A stretch of DNA of 8,529 bases from CBCXVS01 sp965178525 (GTDB taxonomy: Bacteria > Tectomicrobia > Entotheonellia > Entotheonellales > Entotheonellaceae). The stretch spans positions 1 to 8,529 of the forward strand of contig CBCXVS010000307.1 in the NCBI GenBank assembly GCA_965178525.1, given 5' to 3'. Position numbers and translations under genes: made by a program. This document shows positions 1 to 5,668 of the stretch, one piece after another (positions within the stretch are counted from its first letter, which is position 1; each line of letters opens with the position of its first letter). The notes under the pieces are model-generated. The model was not told where the DNA came from. It saw only the letters and a program-made list of their open reading frames with translations, and searched no databases.

Positions 1-53
1 AGGTCGATTCGTTTCAGGCTTTTGAGTTTTTATTTCAACAAGTTGTCGCCGAA
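1..53. other. AT-rich edge sequence, possible insertion or rearrangement boundary
   Basis: This stretch is visibly richer in A and T than the following kilobases and does not continue the gamma-glutamyltranspeptidase reading frame to its right in any minus-strand frame that resembles the family. On the plus strand one frame stays open from base 3 and reads like a plausible protein end (it contains SFQAFEFLFQQVV), so it could be the tail of an inserted or neighbouring gene. I cannot identify it. The boundary with the transpeptidase probably lies around 55-70. Confidence 0.25.
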
Positions 54-542
54 TCACGGGAGGAACTTCGGTCTAGCCATCTTGGGCGTGATGGTGACGC
101 CGTCCTCGGCAGAACGAATCGCGGGCGCGATCATCGGCGCCAACGTATGGCGCGACAGGTGGCCATAGTGTGCCGCCGCGTAGGCCAGTCCCATGGGCAA
201 CCCGGGCACCGCGACGGCCAGCGGTCCGGATGTCGTCAATTTTTGTAACGTTTTGCCGGTGTCATAGTAGCGGCTGGGGGTGGCGGCACGTGGGGCGCGT
301 TCTCGGAAATCAAGGAAGAACACCCGATCATCGGCCTCGCCTTGCGGCATCCAGACCGTCCAAAAGCCCCCGCCCCCCAAACCGGAGGCGTGCGGCTCCA
401 CGACGTTCAGGGTAAACGAGACGGCAATGGCGGCGTCGATGGCGTTCCCGCTCTGCCGGAGTATATCGAGACCGGCCTGCGCGGCATCCGGATGGGCCGC
501 GCAGACCATACCGTGCTGGTCGTGATGCATCTCCGTCTCCAT
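54..542 (-). pseudogene. gamma-glutamyltranspeptidase family protein, N-terminal fragment
   Basis: This is the first third of a gamma-glutamyltranspeptidase (Ntn-hydrolase family; hydrolyses or transfers gamma-glutamyl groups, as in glutathione breakdown). Visible family motifs are the start MVCAAHPDAAQAG (about residues 12-24), SGNAIDAAIAV (31-41), EPHASGLGGGGF (49-60) and FRERAP (79-84), where R80 matches the substrate-binding Arg. A complete enzyme has roughly 500-580 residues; this frame stops at residue 162 with a TGA, so the autocleavage Thr and the whole small subunit are missing. The protein diverges from the family around KMAR (about 153-156), near the AT-rich edge, which suggests truncation by insertion or rearrangement rather than a point mutation. 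There is no signal peptide. Two starts are possible: Met1, or Met5 at 530, which is preceded by a better purine-rich ribosome site. It is the last gene of the leftward unit, 26 bases after the DUF29 gene. A role in peptide trimming is only a guess. Confidence 0.8.
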
Positions 543-568
543 GAGCGATGGGCATGTCTACGTTCTGT

Positions 569-994
569 CTACTCTGGCTGTATGAGAGCCATGGCCCGCG
601 ACAGAATGTCCTGGCGGTCGACCATAGCGGCGAACTCGCCGGTGGCATACTGTCCCTCAAACGCCTCGAAGGCGGCTCGATCTACGGCATCATCGTAGAC
701 GTCCTCAAGCGCCTCCCATAACGCCTCTGGCGTGAGGTACCCGCCACCGGCCTTACGACGTTTGTTAAGCCGCTGAATCCGACGGCAGGATGTCCGTATC
801 GACAGGTCCCACAAACGGGTGGTGCGTTGCTCGGCCTGCTGCTTGAGAAGATGAATGAGCATGATTTCCATAAAACTCTGGATCTTGTAGACGGTGTCTT
901 TGCGGCTCATCTCGTCTAACTCATCCAGCACCTGCAAGGCAGCGTTGTAGTCACCGGCCTCCAGATAATGACGAAGTTCAAGGAGCTCATCCAT
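569..994 (-). CDS. DUF29-like family protein
   Basis: A 141-residue, predicted mainly helical soluble protein of unknown function. Residues about 42-67 (MEIMLIHLLK, then RLWDLSIR) resemble the DUF29 signature, in which a hydrophobic helix ending HLLK is followed by a W-x-x-S-I-R segment and an Arg-rich stretch; here RRIQRLNKRR follows. An acidic helix (LWEALEDVYDDAVDRAAFEAF, read as two parts around residues 92-112) comes next, as in DUF29 proteins. DUF29 genes are abundant in cyanobacteria and some uncultured lineages, often near mobile or toxin-like genes, with no proven activity. It lies 54 bases after the signal peptidase gene and 26 bases before the transpeptidase fragment on the same strand, so it is probably cotranscribed. 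It may be a passenger in the peptide locus. The ATG at 994 is preceded by a purine-rich AGAGAG stretch. Confidence 0.65.
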   Translation of the reverse strand: MDELLELRHYLEAGDYNAALQVLDELDEMSRKDTVYKIQSFMEIMLIHLLKQQAEQRTTRLWDLSIRTSCRRIQRLNKRRKAGGGYLTPEALWEALEDVYDDAVDRAAFEAFEGQYATGEFAAMVDRQDILSRAMALIQPE

Positions 995-1048
995 AGTTCT
1001 CTCTGTATCGCTTCGAGTACGTTTTTTGTATGCTGTAGCGCGTTGACT

Positions 1049-1471
1049 TTACAGGATAACATGACCCAGCACAATCAGCATAATCCCCAAGCGTGCAAGC
1101 CACGATCGCCATCGTCTTGTGAGTCGTGTTGCCCGCGCCCAGCCTCGACGCTCCACCGCAACCACCTTGCCGACAAGCTGCCACCCTGGCGCCGGCGCAT
1201 CACATATATTGCAGGCATCGCCTCGCGTGATGTAAACGACAGGATGTCCTCGTCCGCCCCGAATGGCCACGACTCGATGGGCGATGATACCGCGACCTAT
1301 ACGGTACACGATGATGTCGCCTCGGGTTACCGCAGCGGGTGGGACCGGCTCGACGGTGATCATGTCGCCATGGCGAATCGTGGGATGCATGCTCTGCCCG
1401 GCGGCGCGAAAGCGTATGCTGTAGCCCGCCCGCAAGAGGGTAGTACTCACCTCGGAAAAGCGCCTGGTCAT
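1049..1471 (-). CDS. S26 family signal peptidase, SipW/ER-type
   Basis: A 140-residue serine endopeptidase of the signal peptidase I superfamily. The nucleophile is Ser27 in GQSMHP (25-30). The second conserved box, RGDIIVYR (50-57), is followed by AHRVV (64-68), so the catalytic base is a His (His65), as in SipW, archaeal and ER signal peptidases, and not the Lys of bacterial LepB. The third box, TRGDACNICD (82-91), holds the conserved Asp residues. There is no N-terminal anchor; a short hydrophobic segment (about 126-140) at the C-terminus could attach it to the membrane. Its start is 15 bases after the end of the kinase reading frame. Small S24/S26 peptidases of this kind recur beside HprK-like kinases and PqqD-like proteins in exosortase and peptide-modification loci. 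Here it may remove the precursor leader or cleave an exported product; that is inference. Confidence 0.85.
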   Translation of the reverse strand: MTRRFSEVSTTLLRAGYSIRFRAAGQSMHPTIRHGDMITVEPVPPAAVTRGDIIVYRIGRGIIAHRVVAIRGGRGHPVVYITRGDACNICDAPAPGWQLVGKVVAVERRGWARATRLTRRWRSWLARLGIMLIVLGHVIL

Positions 1472-1486
1472 CGACCTCGACCCGGT

Positions 1487-2386
1487 TTAGCCAGCGACCT
1501 GTTGCAAGAAGGTGACGACACGTGCGTCGGGGAGAAAGATGAGGTCATCGCAGGGCACGGCACGGACGACATCGTGGAAAAATTGTAGCGTAAAGTCGAG
1601 TGCATCGGCGTGATAAAACGGAGGAAAGCTGCAAGCGAACAGGTGTCCCATCGCACGCGCGGCACGCTGTGGCGCCAGGGCATTGTGCAAGCCATGCCGT
1701 AAAAAGGCGATGCGGGCCAGCGGCGCCCGCGCGGCGCAGGCGAACGCGGCTTCGCCATGCCAGGGCGTGCCGTATATCCAGTACTGTTCTCCGTGTCGCC
1801 GCAGGATGATACGGTCATCGCTCAGCAATGTGACGCCGCCATGCTGTTACCATAACCGGGCCATCGTGGTCTTGCCCGCACCAGACTGGCCGAGGAACAG
1901 ATGGCCCTGTCCCTGTTCGTCAACGATGCCGCAGGCGTGCACCTCCACGCCACAACCTTGTGCCAGCCGATGCACCAGCACCAATTCATCCAAGGGATAC
2001 TCTAACGGACAGACTGGCCGAGCGGCAGCAAAGTAGGGACGATGGAGGGTCACGCGTCCATGCGTGAAATCCCGGGTAAAAGCAGCCGTTTTATAGGGCC
2101 GCGCCCCAAAGGCCGGCGAGGCGAAGCGGAAGCGGTAGGCGCCGTCAGCCGCGAACACTTGCCACAGGCCGCCGGAGTCGAAGAGGGGCGCACCGTCTTC
2201 TTTCTCACGCAAGGCGCCCCATTTCGCCTCGATGTAGACGTCAGCTTCGGTTTCTTCCACAAGGAACGCGGTCATGCCCTCATGCACGCGCAAGGGCAGC
2301 GTGGGATCGTCACTGCGGAGTGTGATGGAAATATCCGCAATACGGCAGCACACCGTGTGTGTCTCTGTCTCCATCAGAGCCATCAT
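1487..2386 (-). pseudogene. HprK-like kinase with one in-frame stop codon
   Basis: A serine-kinase-like P-loop protein related to HPr kinase/phosphorylase. Counting 299 codons from the ATG at 2386, residues 166-173 form the Walker A loop GQSGAGKT, followed by TMARLW, then a TAA at codon 180. Without any frame change the family sequence resumes: QHGGVTLLSDDRIILRR (181-197, with the Asp pair 190-191) and GTPWHGE (206-212). One base change from CAA, GAA or AAA would explain the stop. The 179-residue product alone would have the P-loop but lack the catalytic acidic pair. No good restart follows the stop. The start overlaps the precursor stop by four bases (ATGA), implying translational coupling. 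Homologous kinases in lasso-peptide clusters phosphorylate the precursor's C-terminal Ser, and this precursor ends in Ser. Alternatives to true inactivation are a sequencing error, a recent mutation in a strain mixture, or readthrough. Confidence 0.8.
1847..1849 (-). other. in-frame TAA interrupting the kinase gene
   Basis: Codon 180 of the kinase frame is TAA, lying between ARLW and QHGGV, where related kinases have an ordinary residue. The reading frame is identical before and after it, so this is a substitution and not an indel. Other genes in the window also end in TAA (for example the radical SAM gene), so reassignment of TAA in this organism is not supported. Confidence 0.9.
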
Positions 2387-2562
2387 GACCCATTACTACT
2401 ACATTGGGGTGAGATGCAATTGCCCGATCCCGGTCCGGCGACCATATTCGTCTTGCAGTGGCCTAACACCGCTTCCTCTGGCCGCAAGGGCACCTGTTGG
2501 ATGTGTGGCTTCCGGTACGGCTTCTTGTCTTGCGTCGGCTTCTCGTGAGTATCTGGCATCAT
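2383..2562 (-). CDS. probable RiPP precursor peptide
   Basis: A small gene filling the gap between the radical SAM and kinase genes. It starts 6 bases after the maturase stop and overlaps the kinase start by four bases (ATGA). Two adjacent ATGs occur; the second (2559) is better spaced, six bases from an AAGGA that overlaps the maturase stop codon. Numbering from that start gives 58 residues. The leader is Lys/Glu/Pro-rich, with KPYRKPHIQQVPL at 13-25; Y15, P18 and I20 fit the YxxPxL/I motif recognised by PqqD-type domains in lasso-peptide leaders. RPEEAVLGHCK (26-36) leads into a core rich in Gly, Ser, Asn and Cys: C35, C48 (after GPGSGN) and C53 (after ISPQ), ending SSNGS. The three Cys are candidate thioether donors and the C-terminal Ser58 a candidate kinase target. 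Leader cleavage probably falls near 32-34. I recognise the style of this leader but no characterised product. Confidence 0.8.
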   Translation of the reverse strand: MMPDTHEKPTQDKKPYRKPHIQQVPLRPEEAVLGHCKTNMVAGPGSGNCISPQCSSNGS

Positions 2563-2565
2563 CCG

Positions 2566-2571
2566 TCCTTA
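2566..2571 (-). promoter_or_regulatory. ribosome binding site of the precursor gene
   Basis: The minus strand reads TAAGGA across the maturase stop codon. AAGGA sits six bases before the second ATG of the precursor (2559) and only three before the first (2562), which favours the second ATG as the real start. Confidence 0.6.
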
Positions 2572-3822
2572 TCTTGGCTCGTCATGTACACTCGCCACTT
2601 CCGTGCAGAATGGGAAACAGCAGGTGGTTGCTCGTGCTTGCAAGGCTTGCACCACCTGATCATCCCGCAGGGCAGCGACCGACTGCCGGATCCCGTCATA
2701 TCGTTCCCCGCCTTTGCAGTAGGCGCACTCGCCATGCGGCGGCGCCGGAAAACCGATGAGCTGAGCCCGCAGATGCGCCACCTGACAGAGAAACTCCACC
2801 GGCGATTCGGCATCGCCGTTCTCGAGTTCGCCGTTTGCCGGACACATGCCGCACACCGCCTTGATCTCACACCGCGTGCACTTGGTTGGCCGCGTCATCT
2901 TGCGCTGCCGCACTTGGCTCAAAAAATGGTCCCAGCCCTGGCGAAATGATCCCTGGCGCAAATCGTAGGTATCGACATGCGACAGCACACAAATGCTCAG
3001 GTGGCCATATGGATCGATCGCAAAGGCATTCACGCCGCCCCCACAATGGTACAGCTCATCGCGGTGTTCCGGCGTGTGCACGGGGCCGCCGAACTGGGTG
3101 GCAAAACGCTGCCATTCGTGCACACGTCTGGAGTCACAGAGATCCAAGGCGACGATCTCTTCCGGTGTCAGCCGCACCGCCAGGGGACTTTGCGAACAAT
3201 CGATGCGCGGATTCATCATGGCGTCAAACTTAAACTCCAGCCCCAGTTCGTCCTCGGCAAAGCGCTGCATATCCCGGATTTCATGTTTGTTCAAGGTGAC
3301 AGCGACGGTTTTGAGCTGCAGCGGCAAGCCTCGCTCCATGAGCAGCCGGATGCCTCGCAGACATCGGGCATAGGAGCCCGGAATGCCCGTGAGGCGCTCA
3401 TAGGTCTCTTGCGTCCGGCCGTATAAAGTGATCTCGATGGAGAAAGGGCGCCAGGTGACGAGATAATCGGCGACCTGCGGCGTGATCAGGGTGCCGTTGG
3501 TGAACAAGGTGATGATCAGTCCTTGGCGCTTGGCATAGGTGTAGATTTCCAGAAAATCTTTGCGGGCAAAGATTTCGCCGCCGGTGTACAGGAGCCAGAG
3601 GCAGCCCGCCTCGGTGATCTCGTCGAGGATGCGGCAGTGCTCCGCGTAGCTCAGCTCTGCGAATCGCGCCTGCCGATCCCCCATCGGGAGGTTGTTGTAA
3701 CAGTGCGCACACGCCAGCGGGCAGCGTCTGGTCACCTCAATCGTACCATTGACGGGGACGCGCTGGGGCGCCACACGCTGATGCAGTTGCAGGCTGAAAT
3801 CGGCATACGGTTGGGTGTCCAT
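2569..3822 (-). CDS. radical SAM/SPASM peptide maturase
   Basis: A 417-residue radical S-adenosylmethionine enzyme, the likely modifying enzyme of the locus. The cluster-binding motif CxxxCxxC is C34, C38 and C41 (CPLACAHC); the family's GGE element is YTGGE (79-83) and TNG is at 108-110. The C-terminal SPASM domain has the expected Cys layout for two auxiliary [4Fe-4S] clusters: C260, then G273 four residues before C278, then C315, C318, C324, C327 and C346. Such enzymes (PqqE, AlbA/SkfB and mycofactocin MftC types) install C-C or Cys thioether links, or oxidise peptide residues. Beyond the SPASM domain is an unusual 70-residue tail with five more Cys (C366, C369, C401, C402, C406). It starts three bases after the PqqD-like gene, whose stop overlaps the GAAAGG ribosome site, and ends six bases before the precursor. 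The exact chemistry cannot be deduced; three core Cys make thioether formation plausible. Confidence 0.92.
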   Translation of the reverse strand: MDTQPYADFSLQLHQRVAPQRVPVNGTIEVTRRCPLACAHCYNNLPMGDRQARFAELSYAEHCRILDEITEAGCLWLLYTGGEIFARKDFLEIYTYAKRQGLIITLFTNGTLITPQVADYLVTWRPFSIEITLYGRTQETYERLTGIPGSYARCLRGIRLLMERGLPLQLKTVAVTLNKHEIRDMQRFAEDELGLEFKFDAMMNPRIDCSQSPLAVRLTPEEIVALDLCDSRRVHEWQRFATQFGGPVHTPEHRDELYHCGGGVNAFAIDPYGHLSICVLSHVDTYDLRQGSFRQGWDHFLSQVRQRKMTRPTKCTRCEIKAVCGMCPANGELENGDAESPVEFLCQVAHLRAQLIGFPAPPHGECAYCKGGERYDGIRQSVAALRDDQVVQALQARATTCCFPFCTEVASVHDEPR

Positions 3823-3825
3823 GTT

Positions 3826-4131
3826 TTACCTTTCGGGGGCATCGGCACATGCAATCAACCCTGCCGCCTGCAAAGAGCCGAGAAAATCCGCCACGTCTTG
3901 GCACGCCTCCTCTGGGCTAACGTCGTACACCGCACAGAGTGCTTCCACCATGTGATCCACGCTGGTATGCGCGTCAATGCATTCCCAGATGAGGGTGCCG
4001 ACGTCGTTCAAGGTGTAGATCGCGTCGAGGTCCGCGACATGATGACTCACCGGGACAATAATCGTCTCGTCGGCAATACAGCGCGTGACCACGTTGGCGC
4101 TCTTGCGAAAGCACGTCGTGCGGGTGTTCAT
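3826..4131 (-). CDS. PqqD-like RiPP recognition protein
   Basis: A 101-residue PqqD-family protein, the small winged-helix domain (RiPP recognition element) that binds a precursor leader and presents it to the maturase. Family features are FRKSANVVTRCIADETIIVP near the N-terminus (read about 8-28), the hallmark YTLNDVGTLIWECIDAHTS (about 39-57), and the C-terminal EACQDVADFLGSLQAAGLI helix region. I chose the ATG at 4131 because GAAGGA lies just upstream; a longer frame from a TTG at 4179 lacks family similarity. It is the first gene of the leftward unit and is followed after three bases by the radical SAM gene. The YxxPxI motif in the precursor leader is a matching ligand. A sigma-54-like promoter lies about 60-75 bases upstream of the start. 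Confidence 0.88.
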   Translation of the reverse strand: MNTRTTCFRKSANVVTRCIADETIIVPVSHHVADLDAIYTLNDVGTLIWECIDAHTSVDHMVEALCAVYDVSPEEACQDVADFLGSLQAAGLIACADAPER

Positions 4132-4190
4132 GACTGGTCCTTCGCTCCCGGGATTCGCACAGCCGACTCTGTCAAGCAAATTTTTTAGAG

Positions 4191-4206
4191 AGCAAAAAAC
4201 ATGCCA
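4191..4206 (-). promoter_or_regulatory. candidate sigma-54 promoter for the pqqD-like/maturase unit
   Basis: The minus strand reads TGGCATGTTTTTTGCT, which fits the -24/-12 consensus TGGCAYRNNNNTTGCW at every specified position, with the correct 12-base step between the GG and GC pairs. Transcription would begin near 4180, leaving about 49 bases before the PqqD-like ATG. Dependence on RpoN and an activator is inferred. Confidence 0.55.
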
Positions 4207-4241
4207 GGGCGTAAGGAAGCGGTCCCGAAGTGCAATGCTAG

Positions 4242-4259
4242 AGTTGCGCCGGCGCGACT
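4242..4259. repeat. 18-bp imperfect palindrome, possible activator site
   Basis: AGTTGCGCCGGCGCGACT is an inverted repeat with eight of nine pairs matching, centred on CCGG. It lies between the two divergent sigma-54-like promoters, about 60-80 bases upstream of the expected leftward start and 160-175 upstream of the rightward one, distances usual for enhancer-binding sites. In GC-rich DNA such a palindrome may be chance. The rest of 4207-4392 holds no gene I can support. Confidence 0.3.
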
Positions 4260-4392
4260 AACCGCAGACGTCCGTCGCGGTGACGATTATTTGACGCCAG
4301 TGTTAGCATACCCGCCAGCCAATCTGTCTCGGTTCTCCTTCATCCCGCTTCGCGCCCCTTCGTGTCCTTAGCGGAGCCCTTTTGCATCATTC

Positions 4393-4408
4393 TGGCACAA
4401 CTATTGCC
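4393..4408 (+). promoter_or_regulatory. candidate sigma-54 promoter for the nucleotidyltransferase gene
   Basis: TGGCACAACTATTGCC matches the -24/-12 consensus except for the final weak base, with the correct 12-base GG-to-GC step. Transcription would start near 4418-4420, leaving a short leader that still includes the GAGGAG ribosome site (about 4422-4427) before the ATG at 4433. It mirrors the leftward element 187 bases away. Confidence 0.45.
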
Positions 4409-4432
4409 GCACCAAGCGGACGAGGAGAACCC

Positions 4433-5563
4433 ATGCAACCAGCGTTTGGCGAGGTGTATGAACTGTTGTGCGCCATTGTGCGAGGCGAGCGGGTGGGCGG
4501 GTCCGCTGTATCCGAACCCCATTTCCTTGCGGCGTGTACGGCACATAGCGTTGCCCCATTGGTGTACCAGCACTTGCACCAAGCCGCCGCTTGGGATGAC
4601 TGGCCGCCGGCTATACGCGCCACGCTGGCGCATTGGAACAGAGTGCAGACCGCAGCGGAATTACTACGTGCCCAGGAACTCCGCCTCGTCCTCCGCAGCC
4701 TGGCCGACCACGGCGTGCAGCCGTTGCTCATGAAAGGCATGCCCCTGGCCTATACCCATTATCCCTCCCCGTCTCTGCGTCCGCGCAGTGATACCGACCT
4801 GCTTATCCAGCGCCACGATTTGACCAGCGGACACCAGGTCTTGACCGCACTCGGCTACACGCCGCTCAATGCCCTCAGTGGCAGGTTCGTCCGGCATCAG
4901 TGCACCTACATCAAGGACGATCGGCACGGCCTCCGGCACGCCTACGATGTGCACTGGAAAATCAGTAACCCACACCTTTTCTCCGATATCTTATCCTTCG
5001 AGGAGCTGGCCACCCAGGCCATCCCCGTGCCGGCTCTCGGCGCGCATGCGCGCACCCTCACCCCGGTGCATGCCTTATTGCTCGCGTGTATCCACCGCGT
5101 GGCGCACCATCACAACAGCGATTGTCTGATCTGGCTCTACGACATCGCCTTATTGGTCACCTCGCTGACGCACGACGAACAGACCGCGTTTGGCCAGCTT
5201 GCCATGGCCAAACGGGTGGGCACAATCTGCGCCAGCGGTCTACGCCTGGCCCAACGCTGTTTTGCCACCCCCCTGCCGGCCGCTCTCGTGGAAGCGCTCC
5301 CCATGCTTCAGGGAGCGGCGGCAGACGACGAAACCAGTGCTCGTTTCCTCCTGCCTCACCGCAGACGCTGGCATCTTTTGGCAGCCGATGTACAGGCGCT
5401 GCCCGGTTGGCAGTCCAAATGGCGGCTTTTACGCGAATACGCGCTGCCTTCCGCTTCCTATTTGCGCACACTCTATGGCGCCTCCAACCCCGCCTGGCTG
5501 CCCGTGCTCTACCTCCACCGCGCCCTTCAGATCATCCGGCGGCTCATGCACCGCCTGTCATGA
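4433..5563 (+). CDS. NTP_transf_5 family nucleotidyltransferase
   Basis: A 376-residue member of the uncharacterised nucleotidyltransferase family (PF14907-like fold of the DNA polymerase beta type). LLMKGMPLAYTHYPSP (about 98-113) holds the K-G pair of the family, and RPRSDTDLLI (116-125) supplies the D-x-D metal-binding pair D120 and D122. YDVHW (171-175) matches the conserved third acidic/His segment. The C-terminal half is helical with an Arg-rich end. The ATG at 4433 was chosen because GAGGAG sits just before it; a longer frame from 4382 would start inside the candidate promoter. Genes of this type recur with HprK-like kinases and PqqD-like proteins. In the pseudomycoidin lasso-peptide cluster a nucleotidyltransferase-like enzyme adds sugars to a phosphorylated C-terminus. 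A similar decorating step is inferred here from divergent placement beside the peptide operon; the donor and target are unknown. Confidence 0.85.
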   Translation: MQPAFGEVYELLCAIVRGERVGGSAVSEPHFLAACTAHSVAPLVYQHLHQAAAWDDWPPAIRATLAHWNRVQTAAELLRAQELRLVLRSLADHGVQPLLMKGMPLAYTHYPSPSLRPRSDTDLLIQRHDLTSGHQVLTALGYTPLNALSGRFVRHQCTYIKDDRHGLRHAYDVHWKISNPHLFSDILSFEELATQAIPVPALGAHARTLTPVHALLLACIHRVAHHHNSDCLIWLYDIALLVTSLTHDEQTAFGQLAMAKRVGTICASGLRLAQRCFATPLPAALVEALPMLQGAAADDETSARFLLPHRRRWHLLAADVQALPGWQSKWRLLREYALPSASYLRTLYGASNPAWLPVLYLHRALQIIRRLMHRLS

Positions 5564-5611
5564 GAAGCGGTGACGGCCTCGGTTCTTGCCCTGTGTTTTA
5601 TGCGCGAATTT

Positions 5612-5620
5612 TGTTATAGT
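5612..5620 (+). promoter_or_regulatory. candidate extended -10 promoter for gcvT
   Basis: TGTTATAGT is an extended -10 element (TG, one base, TATAGT) in an AT-rich patch 49 bases before the gcvT start. There is no good -35 at normal spacing, which extended -10 promoters can do without. The 105-base gap shows no glycine riboswitch and no clear terminator for the preceding gene. Confidence 0.4.
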
Positions 5621-5668
5621 TTTGCCGCGTAGCCCTCCTGCAATCCGTCCTCATCGTGAGAACACGCT

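Noticed and set aside
2383..2562. Lasso-peptide precursor
   Set aside because: The leader motif is similar, but no cyclase or lasso protease gene is present, and the Cys-containing core beside a radical SAM/SPASM enzyme fits another chemistry better.
4170..4175. TTGACA on the minus strand as a sigma-70 -35 box for the pqqD-like gene
   Set aside because: No -10 element is found 16-18 bases downstream, and the sigma-54-type element just upstream is a much better fit.
3523..4188. Long plus-strand open frame (221 codons) across the radical SAM and PqqD-like genes
   Set aside because: It lies opposite two genes with clear family motifs, has no recognisable motifs of its own, and is expected by chance in GC-rich DNA.
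5564..5668. Glycine riboswitch before gcvT
   Set aside because: The gap is only 105 bases and shows none of the conserved aptamer elements; only a promoter-like AT-rich patch is visible.
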